From Cryptomeria japonica (taxonomy: Eukaryota > Streptophyta > Pinopsida > Cupressales > Cupressaceae), in the NCBI RefSeq assembly GCF_030272615.1, contig NW_026729141.1:1-64000 (forward strand): a stretch of DNA of 64,000 nucleotides, given 5' to 3'. The notes under the pieces are model-generated. The model worked only from the letters and a program-made list of their open reading frames with translations, was not told where the DNA came from and made no database searches. Position 1 is the stretch's first letter, and each line of letters starts with the position of its first letter. Of the stretch, positions 54,568-64,000 are shown piece by piece. The position numbers and the translations under genes were made by a program.

Positions 54568-57500
54568 ATGGCCAGCACTATCAGATTTGAGGATAGGCTC
54601 GAAGGAGGTGACAATTTCTCAGCATGGAAGTTGAGAATTAAGATGATTCTAAGAGAGAATAAAGTTGAATCATTTCTAAAAGCTGAATCTAAAGAACCTG
54701 AGAACAAACCTGACAAAACGACATGGATCAAAGGCAATGAAAAGGCCATAAAAATCATAGTTGATGGGGTGAGGAATAATACTATGCCTATCATAAAGAA
54801 ACATGAGACGGCCTACCATATGTTCAAAGCACTTGAAAATGCATTTGAGATATCCAATGCAAGTAGAACCTTGGCCTTAAAAAGAGAAATAAATCATATA
54901 AGTTTGATCAAAGGGGAGTCAGTCAATGCCTACTTCATGCGGATATCAGCCCTAAGGGATGAACTAGCAACACTTGGATATGAGATCCAAAGCAAAAAGT
55001 TAACACTCATTGCCCTAGATTGGTTTCCTTGTATATGGGAAACGTTCATCCAAGGTATCAGTGCAAGGGCTAAATATCCAAAATTTGAGAGGTTAAGAGC
55101 AGATTGTCTTCAAGAAGAGTCAAGGTTAAATAAGAAAGGGATCAAACAAAAGAATATAGATGAAGATCTCCAAGTCCTAAATACGAACTCCAATAAGAAA
55201 AGCAAGAAGAAACAATTTAAGAAGAGGAAAGGTTGTCAAGGCAAGAATACCTCCAAGAAGGATCTCTCCCATATTCAATGTTACAGGTGTGACAAATTCG
55301 GGCACTATGTTGCTAAATGTCCTAAAAAGGCTGAACAACAAGCTGCATTTGCCAAAGCTGGAAAATCAAAGGGAGAAGATGACTTAGAGAAATATGTACT
55401 CTACTCAGCACTTTCAAACCAAGCATCAAACAAAGCTAACTCATGGTTGATCGACAGTGGCTCATCCAGACATATTATAGGGTTTAGAGAAGTGTTAGAC
55501 TCCATGATAGAGGAGACTGATGAGGAAGTGACAATCGGAAATGACTCTGCACATCCAGTCAGAGGAATTGGAACCTGCACCATCAGACTGAAGTCAAGCT
55601 TATCGTTACAGCTTACGGGAGTACTATATGTCCCAGGCATCAAGAGGAATCTAGTCTCCATCTCAGCATTAGAGGATAATGGGTATAGGGTGACCTTCAT
55701 GCACAACAAAGTATTGGCTTGGCCAAAGAATCCATCCATTAAGAAAGCCAAAACCATTGGTCAAAGACAAAGCTACCTGTATGAGCTGTGCACAGAGACC
55801 AGCCTAGCCCTAATCCATGAAGTTGCAAATGCTAATGAAGTTTGGCATAGAAGACTAGGGCACCTGAATTTCAGAGCTTTATCATCTATGGAAAACCTTG
55901 TCACAAGTTTACCCAAGTTAAAGCAGTATCATTCAGGGACATGCAAGGGATGTGCCCTAGGTAAAAATACTAAGGGTTCTTTTCAAAATAGTACTAGGAA
56001 AACAAGTAATGTTTTAGAATTAGTCCACTCTGATGTATGTGGACCTATGTATGTATCCTCTTTAGGAGGATTTTTGTATTATGTAATATTTGTGGATGAC
56101 TACTCTAGAAAGACTTGAATCTACTTTCTGAAATGTAAAGAATCAGAAGAGATCCTTAACAGGTTCAAAGAATTTAAATCACTAACAGAAAACTCCTCAG
56201 GAAATAAAGTTAAAACCTTAAGAACTGGCAATGGGGGGGAATACACCGTAGATCTGTTTAAGGATTTTTGTTAAAATGTTGGGATTAAGAGGGAGCTTAC
56301 TATACCTTATAATCCTCAACAAAATGGGGTAGCTGAGAGGAAAAATAGGACAATTGTGGAAGCTACCAAAGCTATGCTCCTTGATCAAAACCTAAATACC
56401 AATCTTTGGGCAGAAGCCACTAGCACTGCTGTGTATATACAAAATAGATGTCCTCACTCTCATATTGAAGACAAAACCCCTGAAGAAGTTTTTACTAAAA
56501 CAAAGCCAGATATCAACCATCTTAGGATATTTGGGTGCCTTGTTTATATTCATGTACCTAAAGAGAAAAGGTCAAAACTAGAGCCTTTTGAAAAAAGGGG
56601 AATACTTGTTGGGTATAGTGAAACCTCCAAGGCTTACAGAATCTATATACCTGGTCAAAGGCATGTTGAACTTAGTAGGGATGTAATTTTTGAAGAAGAC
56701 TTAGCCTTCAAAAAAGCCCAAAGTTCCATGGAACTTGAAGTCAATGTTCTTGCCCCTTGCATAGATAAAGATCCTGCCCTTGAGCTTCAGAGGGAGAATC
56801 TTGAGGAAAATGAAGGTGAGATTCAAAACCCACCTAGAGAAAATCTCAAGAAAAGACCACTATGGGCCACCAAAACTGTAGAAGAAGCTCAGAAGTATGC
56901 TGCCCCTTCACGAACCTTCAGAGAAAGCAAAAGGCCTAATAAATTCACCAGCTATGTTGCCCTCATGAATGATCTTTCAAAAGTTGAACCTACCAATGTA
57001 TCAGATGCACTTAAACATCAAGTATGGAAGAATGCCATGTCTGAGGAATATCAGTCCATTATGAAAAATGATCTTTGGGAGATTGTTCCTAGGCTAGCTG
57101 GAAAATCTGTGGTTTCCTCCAAATGGCTTTTCAAGATCAAACATGTTGCAGATGGCAGCATTGCGAAACACAAGGCCAGATTTGTAGCCAGAGGGTTCTC
57201 ACAAAAGGAAGGAATTGATTATGAAGAAACCTTTGCACCTGTAGCCAAATACACCTCAGTAAGAGCAGTCTTAACCATTGCAACAGCAAAGGGATGGAAA
57301 GTACATCAGATGGATGTAAAGACAACATTCCTTAATGGAAAGATTGCAGAAGTAGTATATCTAGAGCAACCTGAAGGGTTTGAGAATCACGATGCAGAGT
57401 CTCATGTGTGTAGACTCAAGAAAGCTCTTTATGGGCTTAAACAGGCTCCCAAGGTCTGGTATGAAAGAATTGACACTTATCTCACGGGGCTAGGCTTCTC

Positions 57501-58509
57501 AAAGAATGATGCAGATCCAAATCTCTACTATAAGCAAGACAAAGGTGATATGATGATATTGATTCTATATGTTGATGATTTGCTAATCACAAGAGATCAC
57601 CTCCTAGATCAGTGCAAGAAAGACCTTGCTAAAGAATTTGACATGAAGGACTTGGGACTCCTTCATTACTTCCTAGGATTGGAAGTATGGCAGAATTATG
57701 ATGGCATTATACTAAACCAAGGTAAGTATACCTTGGACATTTTGAAGAGATTTGGAATGTTGAACTGCAGACCTATGACTTCTCCGATGGAAACAAACCT
57801 TCATAAACTTAAGGAAGCACCAGCAGGATCACAACCCACAGATCCTACTCTATACAGGCAAATGATTGGGTCTTTGATGTATCTGGTAAATACGAGACCA
57901 GATATCTGTTATGCAGTTAATGCTTTGAGTCAGTTTATGTGTGATCCAACGAAGATACACCTGGTAGCAGTAAAACATATCAAGAGATACCTACAAGGTA
58001 CTCTAAAGCTTGGTCTCAAGTATGAGAGAGTTGATCTGAATTTACACGGATTCACAGATTCAGATTGGGCTGGAAGTGTAACTGACAGGAAAAGCACCTC
58101 AGGATGCTATTTCAGTTTAGGTTCAGCCATGATATCCTGGATCAACAGAAAGTAGTCATCAATAGCACAGAGTTCCACTGAGGCCGAATACATTGTAGCT
58201 TCCATGGCTACTCGAGAGGCAGTATGGCTTAGGAAGTTGCTTGTGGGATTATTCGGTGAACCAATGAAACCTACAGTTATTCATTGTGACAACCAAAGTT
58301 GCATAAAACTTTCAGTGAATCCGGTGTTTCATGATAGATCCAAGCATATTGAGATTCCTTGCCATTATGTGTAAGATATGGTAGACAGGAATGTGATCCA
58401 ATTGGAATACATTTGTATAGGAGATCAGACAATAGATATTCTTACCAAACCACTTTCCAGAGTGAAGGTTGAGCACTTCAGAAAACGTCTTGGTATGATT
58501 GAAAGGTAA
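54568..58509 (+). pseudogene. Copia B gag-pol polyprotein
   Basis: Start ATG 54568 (MASTIRFEDRLEGGDNFSAW). Gag knuckle CYRCDKFGHYVAKC starts at residue 238. Protease LIDSGSSRH has its Asp at residue 296. The pre-integrase finger (VWHRRLGHLNFRAL, CKGCALGKNTKGSF) and integrase follow. TGA at 56116 replaces the Trp codon of RKTWIYF, and a TAA lies at 56271. The second integrase Asp is lost: LRTGNGGEY instead of LRTDNGGEY. From 56356 the frame is open for 599 codons: the NGVAERKN region, RT with VHQMDVKTTFLNG, YGLKQAPKVWYERID and YVDDLL, and RNase H up to a TAG at 58153. A TAA at 58374 breaks the tail; the normal stop is at 58507-58509. Good frame preservation suggests it is younger than copia A. 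Confidence 0.94.
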
Positions 58510-59112
58510 TTTGCTTTGTAATTTATACTTATATATTAATAAGATGTTTAATGTGTAAACTTCTTTGTCGTGCTATGACTTTTATTGGCTCCACCCCCTA
58601 TGTACCTTTCTAAGAGGTGACGATCTCTCAGATAATGAACACTTGTATGAAGACATTATAAGGTGACAATCTTATAATGATCAAACCAGATATCATGTGT
58701 GATTCCTCGTATGTCATGGATATGCCATGATTATATTGTGGTAAAGACATTTGAAAATGTCAGTGCACATACCACAATTTGGATAAAGTGAGGATTTAAT
58801 TATTCTCATGCATTTATCCTTAGTATTGCTTGCTTTGCAATACTGATATCGCATGCTTAGGTGATATCTTGTCATCACAAGTTAATGTGGTGAACTTCTT
58901 GAATCACGTGTTTAGGTGATACTTCATGTCATGTGCTGAGGTGATATGACTTCTTGTATCACGTGTTTATGTGATACTTCATGTCACATATTTTAGGTGA
59001 TAAGATCCTTTGGAGAGTGAGATTATAAAACTACATAAGAAATATTGATCAGCATGAGAAATGTGATGCTAGATATGTTGTTTGTCATTCATCTTCCCGA
59101 GCTAAGAGGGAG
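58510..59112 (+). other. 3' UTR of copia B, right copy
   Basis: Hairpin alpha at about 58613-58628 and beta at 58654-58679 (CATTATAAG-GTGACAAT-CTTATAATG; one loop change). Repeated GTATCAC/GTGATAC inverted units follow at about 58845-59000. The region ends with the polypurine tract CTAAGAGGGAG before the LTR. Confidence 0.8.
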
Positions 59113-59824
59113 TGTTGATACATGATAGCTTTGGTAAGATAAATGATTGAATGAGAGATAAATGAAATCTCTCATTCAATCATCTATCTTATCAATAGAC
59201 TATAATAGACTTCACTTATTATTCCTTTGCTCTATCATCTGATATTTCTATTATAATTGCTCTCCTTGTATATATGGTGCATTATCGGTTTTACCGATTA
59301 TAATCATACAAACTGATGTTAAATTTACGATCATGCTAGGATCGTATTTAACGATCTGTGTTAATATATAAACATTGCAATCTAACAATAAATAGTAACC
59401 TTGGTATCCCGATTGTTATCGGGCTTCATTGTTAATGCCACCGATTAGTTATCGGGCTTCATTGTTAATGCCACCGATTAGTTATCGGACTTCATTGTTA
59501 CGCATTGACACCGATTAATATCGGCATTAGATTGGTTACGTATTGTAAATGAGAGAAAAGGCACGATCAAGTGGCATCTTGATCAGCCATGTCTAATAGA
59601 CATGTCTGATCAAGGTGTCACTTGATCGTCCCTATTTTTTTATATATACCGATCAATGATAAATGGAGAAGACATCGAAATTATTAATGCTCTACCTCCA
59701 CCTGCAATACACAGAATATAATTAATCACCAGAACAATTATATTGTGATAAACATTTACATTGAAATACAACAACATTATATATATACCTTGATCATTGA
59801 ATTGGAATTTGAAAAACATTTACA
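59113..59824 (+). repeat. 3' LTR of copia B
   Basis: TGTTGATACATG to CATTTACA, 712 bp. The extra length against the middle LTR comes mainly from a repeated 'taatgccaccgattagttat' block at about 59413-59490. Confidence 0.9.
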
Positions 59825-60176
59825 ACATGTACAAGTGTTCACTATTGAGAGATCGTCACCTCACAATAATGTTCACAGGGTCTCATCAAGCACTGAACCA
59901 ATATTGTCATGGAGTCACACACATTATACTAATCATGAACCATATCAGATTAATGAAATTGCATAATAAGAGTTTACACTTTAAATATCTTAGAGAATAC
60001 ATTAGTACTATTAAAACAAATCAATGTTGTTGAGACTCAATCTCAGCTAGGGCTGCATTTTCTACCATACCAAGCTTACCTCGAAAGTATGCAGACTTTA
60101 TTCTAGAAAGAGGCATGGTGAGGATATCTATAGTTTGTTCATCTGTACTAATATATCTCAACTGAATAGCATTCCT
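59825..60176 (-). pseudogene. Continuation of copia C: 3' UTR and end of RNase H
   Basis: The sequence aligns with 31210-31470 of copia A ('acaagtgttcactattga', 'catggagtcacacaca', 'accataccaagcttacct'). Hairpin alpha is at 59840-59871 (stem 10 of 12 pairs around ATCGTCAC). Sense codons for the RNase H tail (SRIKSAYFRGKLGMVE-like) run from about 60120 to 60070. Copia C is cut by copia D at 60177; the rest would lie beyond the window. Confidence 0.75.
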
Positions 60177-60502
60177 CGTTAAGGAATTTAGATCAGAGAT
60201 AGAGAATACTGCAATGAATATGTTTTACCTCCGATGTGTATATACATATATAACTCTAACTACTAATCTTCTATGATAATATCGACAGCTTGCTGGTTCG
60301 TGAAACTGCCACAGTTATCGGTTTCGGTTCACAACAAGTGTCGATGCCTATAAATAAAAGGATGAAGATTCATGTCCACGTAGGGGCATGACTTCTACGT
60401 GGCTTATGCCACGTAGAGTCATGACACTACAGCGACATGACCCTTCATTCAATGTCGTTATATATTACCTGCTTCAATCCGAATGAAGCTATATCCTTAA
60501 CA
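60177..60502 (-). repeat. 3' LTR of copia D
   Basis: 326 bp; the plus-strand start is CGTTAAGG (TG changed to CG) and the end CCTTAACA, followed by the polypurine tract CTCCCTCTTAGC. A palindrome CATGACTTCTACGTGGC/GCCACGTAGAGTCATG lies at 60388-60424. In sense it precedes a TATTTATAGG core promoter (about 60349-60358). The flank on the left is TTCCT. Confidence 0.78.
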
Positions 60503-61113
60503 CTCCCTCTTAGCAAAAGAGGATTGAATTTCATAATTAAGTTTTAAGGAACAACATTCTAGATATACACATTCATTTGACATGATCATTCATGTAGTAA
60601 CACTTACTAGTGAAATATTTCATATCTCAGAGAGATATGGATTATCTGATATCCAGCACTCTGGGACAGCAACTACTTGAAGTCTTATCAGATTACAACC
60701 TTGATTCTAGTGACAATTGTAACATTGTCATTATCACAGGTGAAATAATTTTAGTATCATGATATCCGGCACATTCCGGGACAGCAAATTAATGTAGTCA
60801 ATCATAATGTGATTGTTATCATAATTTCCAACATATTTCGAAACAATCATTTAATGATAACAATTCAATAACTCATCATAGCAAATTTAGTATCAAGATT
60901 TCCGGCACATTCCAGAATAGCAACTTAATGTAGTCAATCTTGATAACAGATCAGGCTATTGTGAAAGTCGTCACCTTACAATAGAGATCTTACACTTGCA
61001 TCACATGAAAGATCGTCACCTTCCATGACATAACACATACATGCAATATTGCATTCAAGATATTCATGAATATATCAATTACATATGATTAAGATTAATA
61101 TTAGAAATTTCCA
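60503..61113 (-). other. 3' UTR of copia D
   Basis: Two constant-loop hairpins are present: 61004-61027 (CATGAAAG/CTTCCATG around ATCGTCAC, 7 of 8 pairs) and 60956-60984 (CTATTGTGAA/CTTACAATAG around GTCGTCAC). A repeated block 'tccggcacattccgggacagca' occurs at about 60769 and 60902, with a variant at 60652. These differ from the repeats in copia B and C. Confidence 0.72.
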
Positions 61114-64000
61114 TTATAATTTAGTCATACTAAGTTTACCTCTAAAGTACTTCACTTTCAACTTTGCAAGAGGTTTGGTGAATATGTCGGCATTTTGCTC
61201 TTCAGTGCTGATGTAGGTCAATTTGATGACATCTCTGTCTACCATATCTCTTATGTAATGGTATGGGATTTCTATATGCTTGGATCGATTATGAAAAACT
61301 AGATTTACAGAAAGTTTGATGCAGCTTTGATTATCACAGTGAATCACATTGGGGTTTAGGGGGCTTCCCAAATAGTCCAACTAGCAATTTCCTTAACCAA
61401 CCTGCCTCACGTGCTCCCATGGAGGCACCCATATATTCGTCTTCAATGGAACTCTGCGCAATTGCTGATTGTTTTCTGCTAAACCAGGATATCATAGCTG
61501 ATACAAGACTAAAGCAACACCCCGTTGTACTTTTACAATCAATGGAACTTCCTGCCCAATCGGAATCAGAATACCCTTGGAGTTGTATCTCAACATTTTT
61601 ATACTTCATGCCAAGTCCAATAGTGCCACGCAAGTATCTCAAAATATGCTTAGCAGCCATTAGGTGAATCTTTTTAGGTTCGCACATGAAATGACTTAAC
61701 ACATTGGTAGCGTAACAAATATCAGGGCGAGTGTTTACCAGGAAAATAAGAGATCCAATAATGTGTCTATAGTATGTAGGATTTGTAGGTTCTGAATCTA
61801 CTGCTTCACTTTTGAGCTTATGAAAATTTGTTTCCATTGGAATGGATAGAGGCTTACAATCTATCATACCAAATCTGATCAGGATATCAGTGGTGTATTT
61901 TCCTTGATTTAGGAAAATATAATTCTCTTTTTGCCATACTTCTAGGCCCAGAAAATAGTGCAGTAGACCTAGATCCTTCATATCGAATTCAGCCACAAGA
62001 TCTTGTTTGCATTTTGCAATGAGGTGATCTTCTCTTGTTATCAACAATTCATCAACATAGAGAACAAGTATTAAGATGTCACCATCCGATATTTTGAAGT
62101 ATATGTTAGAGTCTGCTTCATTTTTGGAATATCCTAGTTTGGAGAGAGACCTATCTATCCTTGCGTACCATACCCTGGGAGCTTGCTTAAGGCCGTAGAG
62201 AGTTTTTTTTAGTCTACACACATAGAGATTTCTATCATGTGTAGCAAAGCCTTCAGGTTGTTCTATATATACTTCTTCCCCAATAACACCATTCAAAAAT
62301 GCGGTCTTCACGTCCATTTGGTGTATCTTCCACCCTTTGGAAGCTACAATGGCAATGAAGGTTCTTACAGAAGTATATCGGGCAACTAGAGCAAATGTCT
62401 CTTCATAATCAATTCCAGCCTTTTGAGAGAACCCCCTAGCAACGAATATGGCTTTGTGTTTTTCAATCATTGCATCTTTCCAAGCTTGACATGTTAAAGC
62501 CTCTTCAACATTTGATGGTTCAGATTTTGTAAGTTCGGTCATGAGGGCAACATAGCATGATTGACTTCTTGTTTTCTTATTCTCTTTGAAAATTTCATCG
62601 GGTTCCACATTATTTTATTCAATCATCTTTCTTGCCCATAGTGGTCTTTTCTTCTTGTTAGGATTTTCAGCATTCTCGAAATTAGGTGATTGAAGTTCAT
62701 GATTTTCTATGCTATTCTTCCTCTGATTTTCAATTGTAGGATTTTCATCTTATTCTGCAGTTAGATCATCTTCTGCACTTAGAGATAATTTATAAGCAAC
62801 ATCTTCTTCAAATTTGACATCTCTACTGATTTCAATGGATCTTCGTCCTCGAATATAGACTCTGTATCCTTTAGTGGTTTCACTGTAGCCAACAAATATG
62901 CCTTTTTTCCCAGAGGGTTCTAGTTTGGTTCTCTTTTCTTTAGGAACGTGAATATACACGTGGCAACCAAAGATTCTTAGATGGCTTAAATCTGGTTTAT
63001 TTCCTATAAAGGCTTCTTCAAGTGTTATATTCTCTAGGATTGAATCAAGGCATCTATTTTGAATGTACACAGCTGTATTTGAGGCTTCAGCCCAAAATGA
63101 GATATGTAGATTTTGATCATGCATCATGGCTTTAGCAGCTTCAATGATGGTTCTGTTTTTTCTTTCTGCAACTCCATTTTGTTGAGGATTATAAGGTACG
63201 GTACACTCCCTCTTAATCCCAACAGAAATGTAGAATTCTTTAAAAATTTTAGAGATATATTCACCCCCATTATCTGATCTTAGAGTCTTTATTTTCTTCC
63301 CAGTTTGATTTTCCACTAGGGCCTTAAATTCTTTAAATTTCAATAACACTTCATTTGATTCTTTGAGTTTTATGAAATAAATCCAAGTTTTCCTAGAGTA
63401 ATCATCAACAAATATCACGTAATACAAGAATCCCCTTAGTGATGGTAATGACATTGGACCACACAAATCAATGTGGACAAGTTCTAGTACAACTTTTGAT
63501 TTGTGTTCACTTGAGGGAAAGGACCCTTTTGAGTTCTTCCCTAGAGCACATCCTTTACAAGTTCCAACATGATCTGATTTTAGATTGGGTAATCCTGTGG
63601 TAATTTTTCCTATAGAAGGTAGGGCACTAAATGGAAGATGTCCTAATCTTCTATGCCAAATTTCATTAGAGTTTGATACTTCATGATTTAGTGCTTCTTT
63701 TTGAGTATAACATAATTTGTATAAACTACCATCTCTAGATACTATAGGAATAGCATTCTTTATGTTAGAGTATTTAGGCCAGAGTAGAACTTTATCTTCA
63801 TGGAAGGTGACACGATATCCTTGATCAGCTAGTCCTGAAATAGAGACCAAATTCCTTTTGATACCTGGTACAAAGAGAACATCTTTCAATTGTAATGTAA
63901 CTCTTGTTCTTAATTGAATTGAGCAGGTCCCAATTCCTTTCACTGGATAGGTAGAATTGTCTCCTATTGTAACTTCTTCAATTGAGTAACCTTCAAAGGT
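61114..64000 (-). pseudogene. Copia D pol, partial at the window edge
   Basis: The frame enters at base 64000 in the linker after protease (EEVTIGDNSTYPVKGIGTC). It continues with VLFVPGIKRNLVSISGL, the pre-integrase finger (EIWHRRLGHLPFSALPSIGK, CKGCALGKNSKGSF) and an integrase with all three catalytic blocks (DLCGPM, LRSDNGGEY, NGVAERKN). A TAA stands at 62750 and another near 62626. In RT about 40 codons are missing in frame between WKDAM and IEKHKA. The catalytic box reads YVDELL, so the second Asp of YVDD is Glu. A frameshift near 61375 precedes the RNase H end (CDNQSCIKLSVNLVF, TKPLAKLKVKYF), with a stop at 61114. It has few breaks, but gag and the 5' LTR lie outside the window. Confidence 0.93.

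Larger units (their letters stand above)
52855..59824 (+). mobile_element. Copia B, tandem-structured element, TSD ACATG
   Basis: ACATG at 52850-52854 and 59825-59829 flanks the unit. Its order is: the first 28 bp of an LTR, an RNase H tail and 3' UTR, a complete LTR (53806-54478), a full interior and a complete LTR (59113-59824). This fits two copies sharing the middle LTR, with the left LTR and most of the left interior deleted. Both internal LTRs are preceded by the same polypurine tract CTAAGAGGGAG. It lies inside copia C in the opposite orientation. Confidence 0.9.

Noticed and set aside
55401..55757. Minus-strand frame of 118 codons in copia B
   Set aside because: Antisense shadow of the protease and pre-integrase region.
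1..64000. Integrated pararetrovirus or other viral sequence
   Set aside because: All RT regions have the domain order and LTR, TSD or LINE context of gypsy, copia or L1 elements; no movement-protein or capsid signature was seen.

Overview
The window is a stretch of plant nuclear DNA made almost entirely of nested, mutated transposable elements. Ty3/gypsy chromovirus-type and Ty1/copia retrotransposons, an L1-type LINE with a C-terminal RNase H, hAT elements and a TRIM-like element are all present. The density of nesting, the old solo LTRs and one isolated host exon in otherwise non-coding DNA suggest a large, repeat-rich seed-plant genome. A conifer or other gymnosperm is my guess, but the sequence does not prove it. 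No complete host gene is visible. The best host signal is one 60-bp exon of a plant beta-N-acetylhexosaminidase (minus strand, 38599-38658) with intact splice sites, so part of the window may be a long intron.

Left part (1-12.5 kb). A decayed gypsy element X (plus strand: gag, protease, RT, RNase H; 5515-11390) is the host for several insertions. Chromovirus Y sits in its gag, with Y's integrase and chromodomain at 1104-2221 and its 3' LTR at 2194-5514. Y is itself hit by one LTR in its integrase (1-1103) and by a solo LTR in its LTR (3062-4995). A gag-only element Z (minus strand, 6686-9795, TSD TTTTG) splits X's protease. X passes into a hAT transposase remnant at about 11.4-12.05 kb.

Middle (12.5-29.3 kb). 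Non-coding and simple-sequence DNA comes first, then an unidentified decayed coding repeat (17.9-19.9 kb, second copy at 36-37.7 kb). A LINE follows at 20959-29276, bounded by a target-site duplication and split by a 2.0-kb solo LTR (24385-26394, TSD GGACG).

Right part. A 6.05-kb composite (29470-35522) has two 135-bp LTRs that each contain a tRNA-like sequence with pol III A and B boxes. Between them lie a short TRIM-type PBS-to-PPT segment and a copia internal region plus one 1.1-kb copia LTR (copia A, minus strand). Then come the hexosaminidase exon, an LTR with a hAT insertion (40.7-43.2 kb), and an unidentified coding region with an in-frame 1092-bp tandem duplication (44.3-47.36 kb). 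That coding region runs into a gypsy LTR (47338-50678) carrying a second hAT (47732-48838, 8-bp TSD). Last come copia C (minus), interrupted by tandem-structured copia B (plus, 52855-59824, TSD ACATG), and copia D (minus, 60177 to the window end), which is inserted in C.

All the coding regions of the elements are broken, so the window is not a set of cooperating genes. The most interesting recurring signals are in non-coding DNA. Every copia copy has hairpins before the PPT with a nearly constant GTGACGAT loop and stems that differ but still pair. Three of the copia LTR families have long palindromes next to the TATA box. The LTRs of the composite carry tRNA-like sequence.
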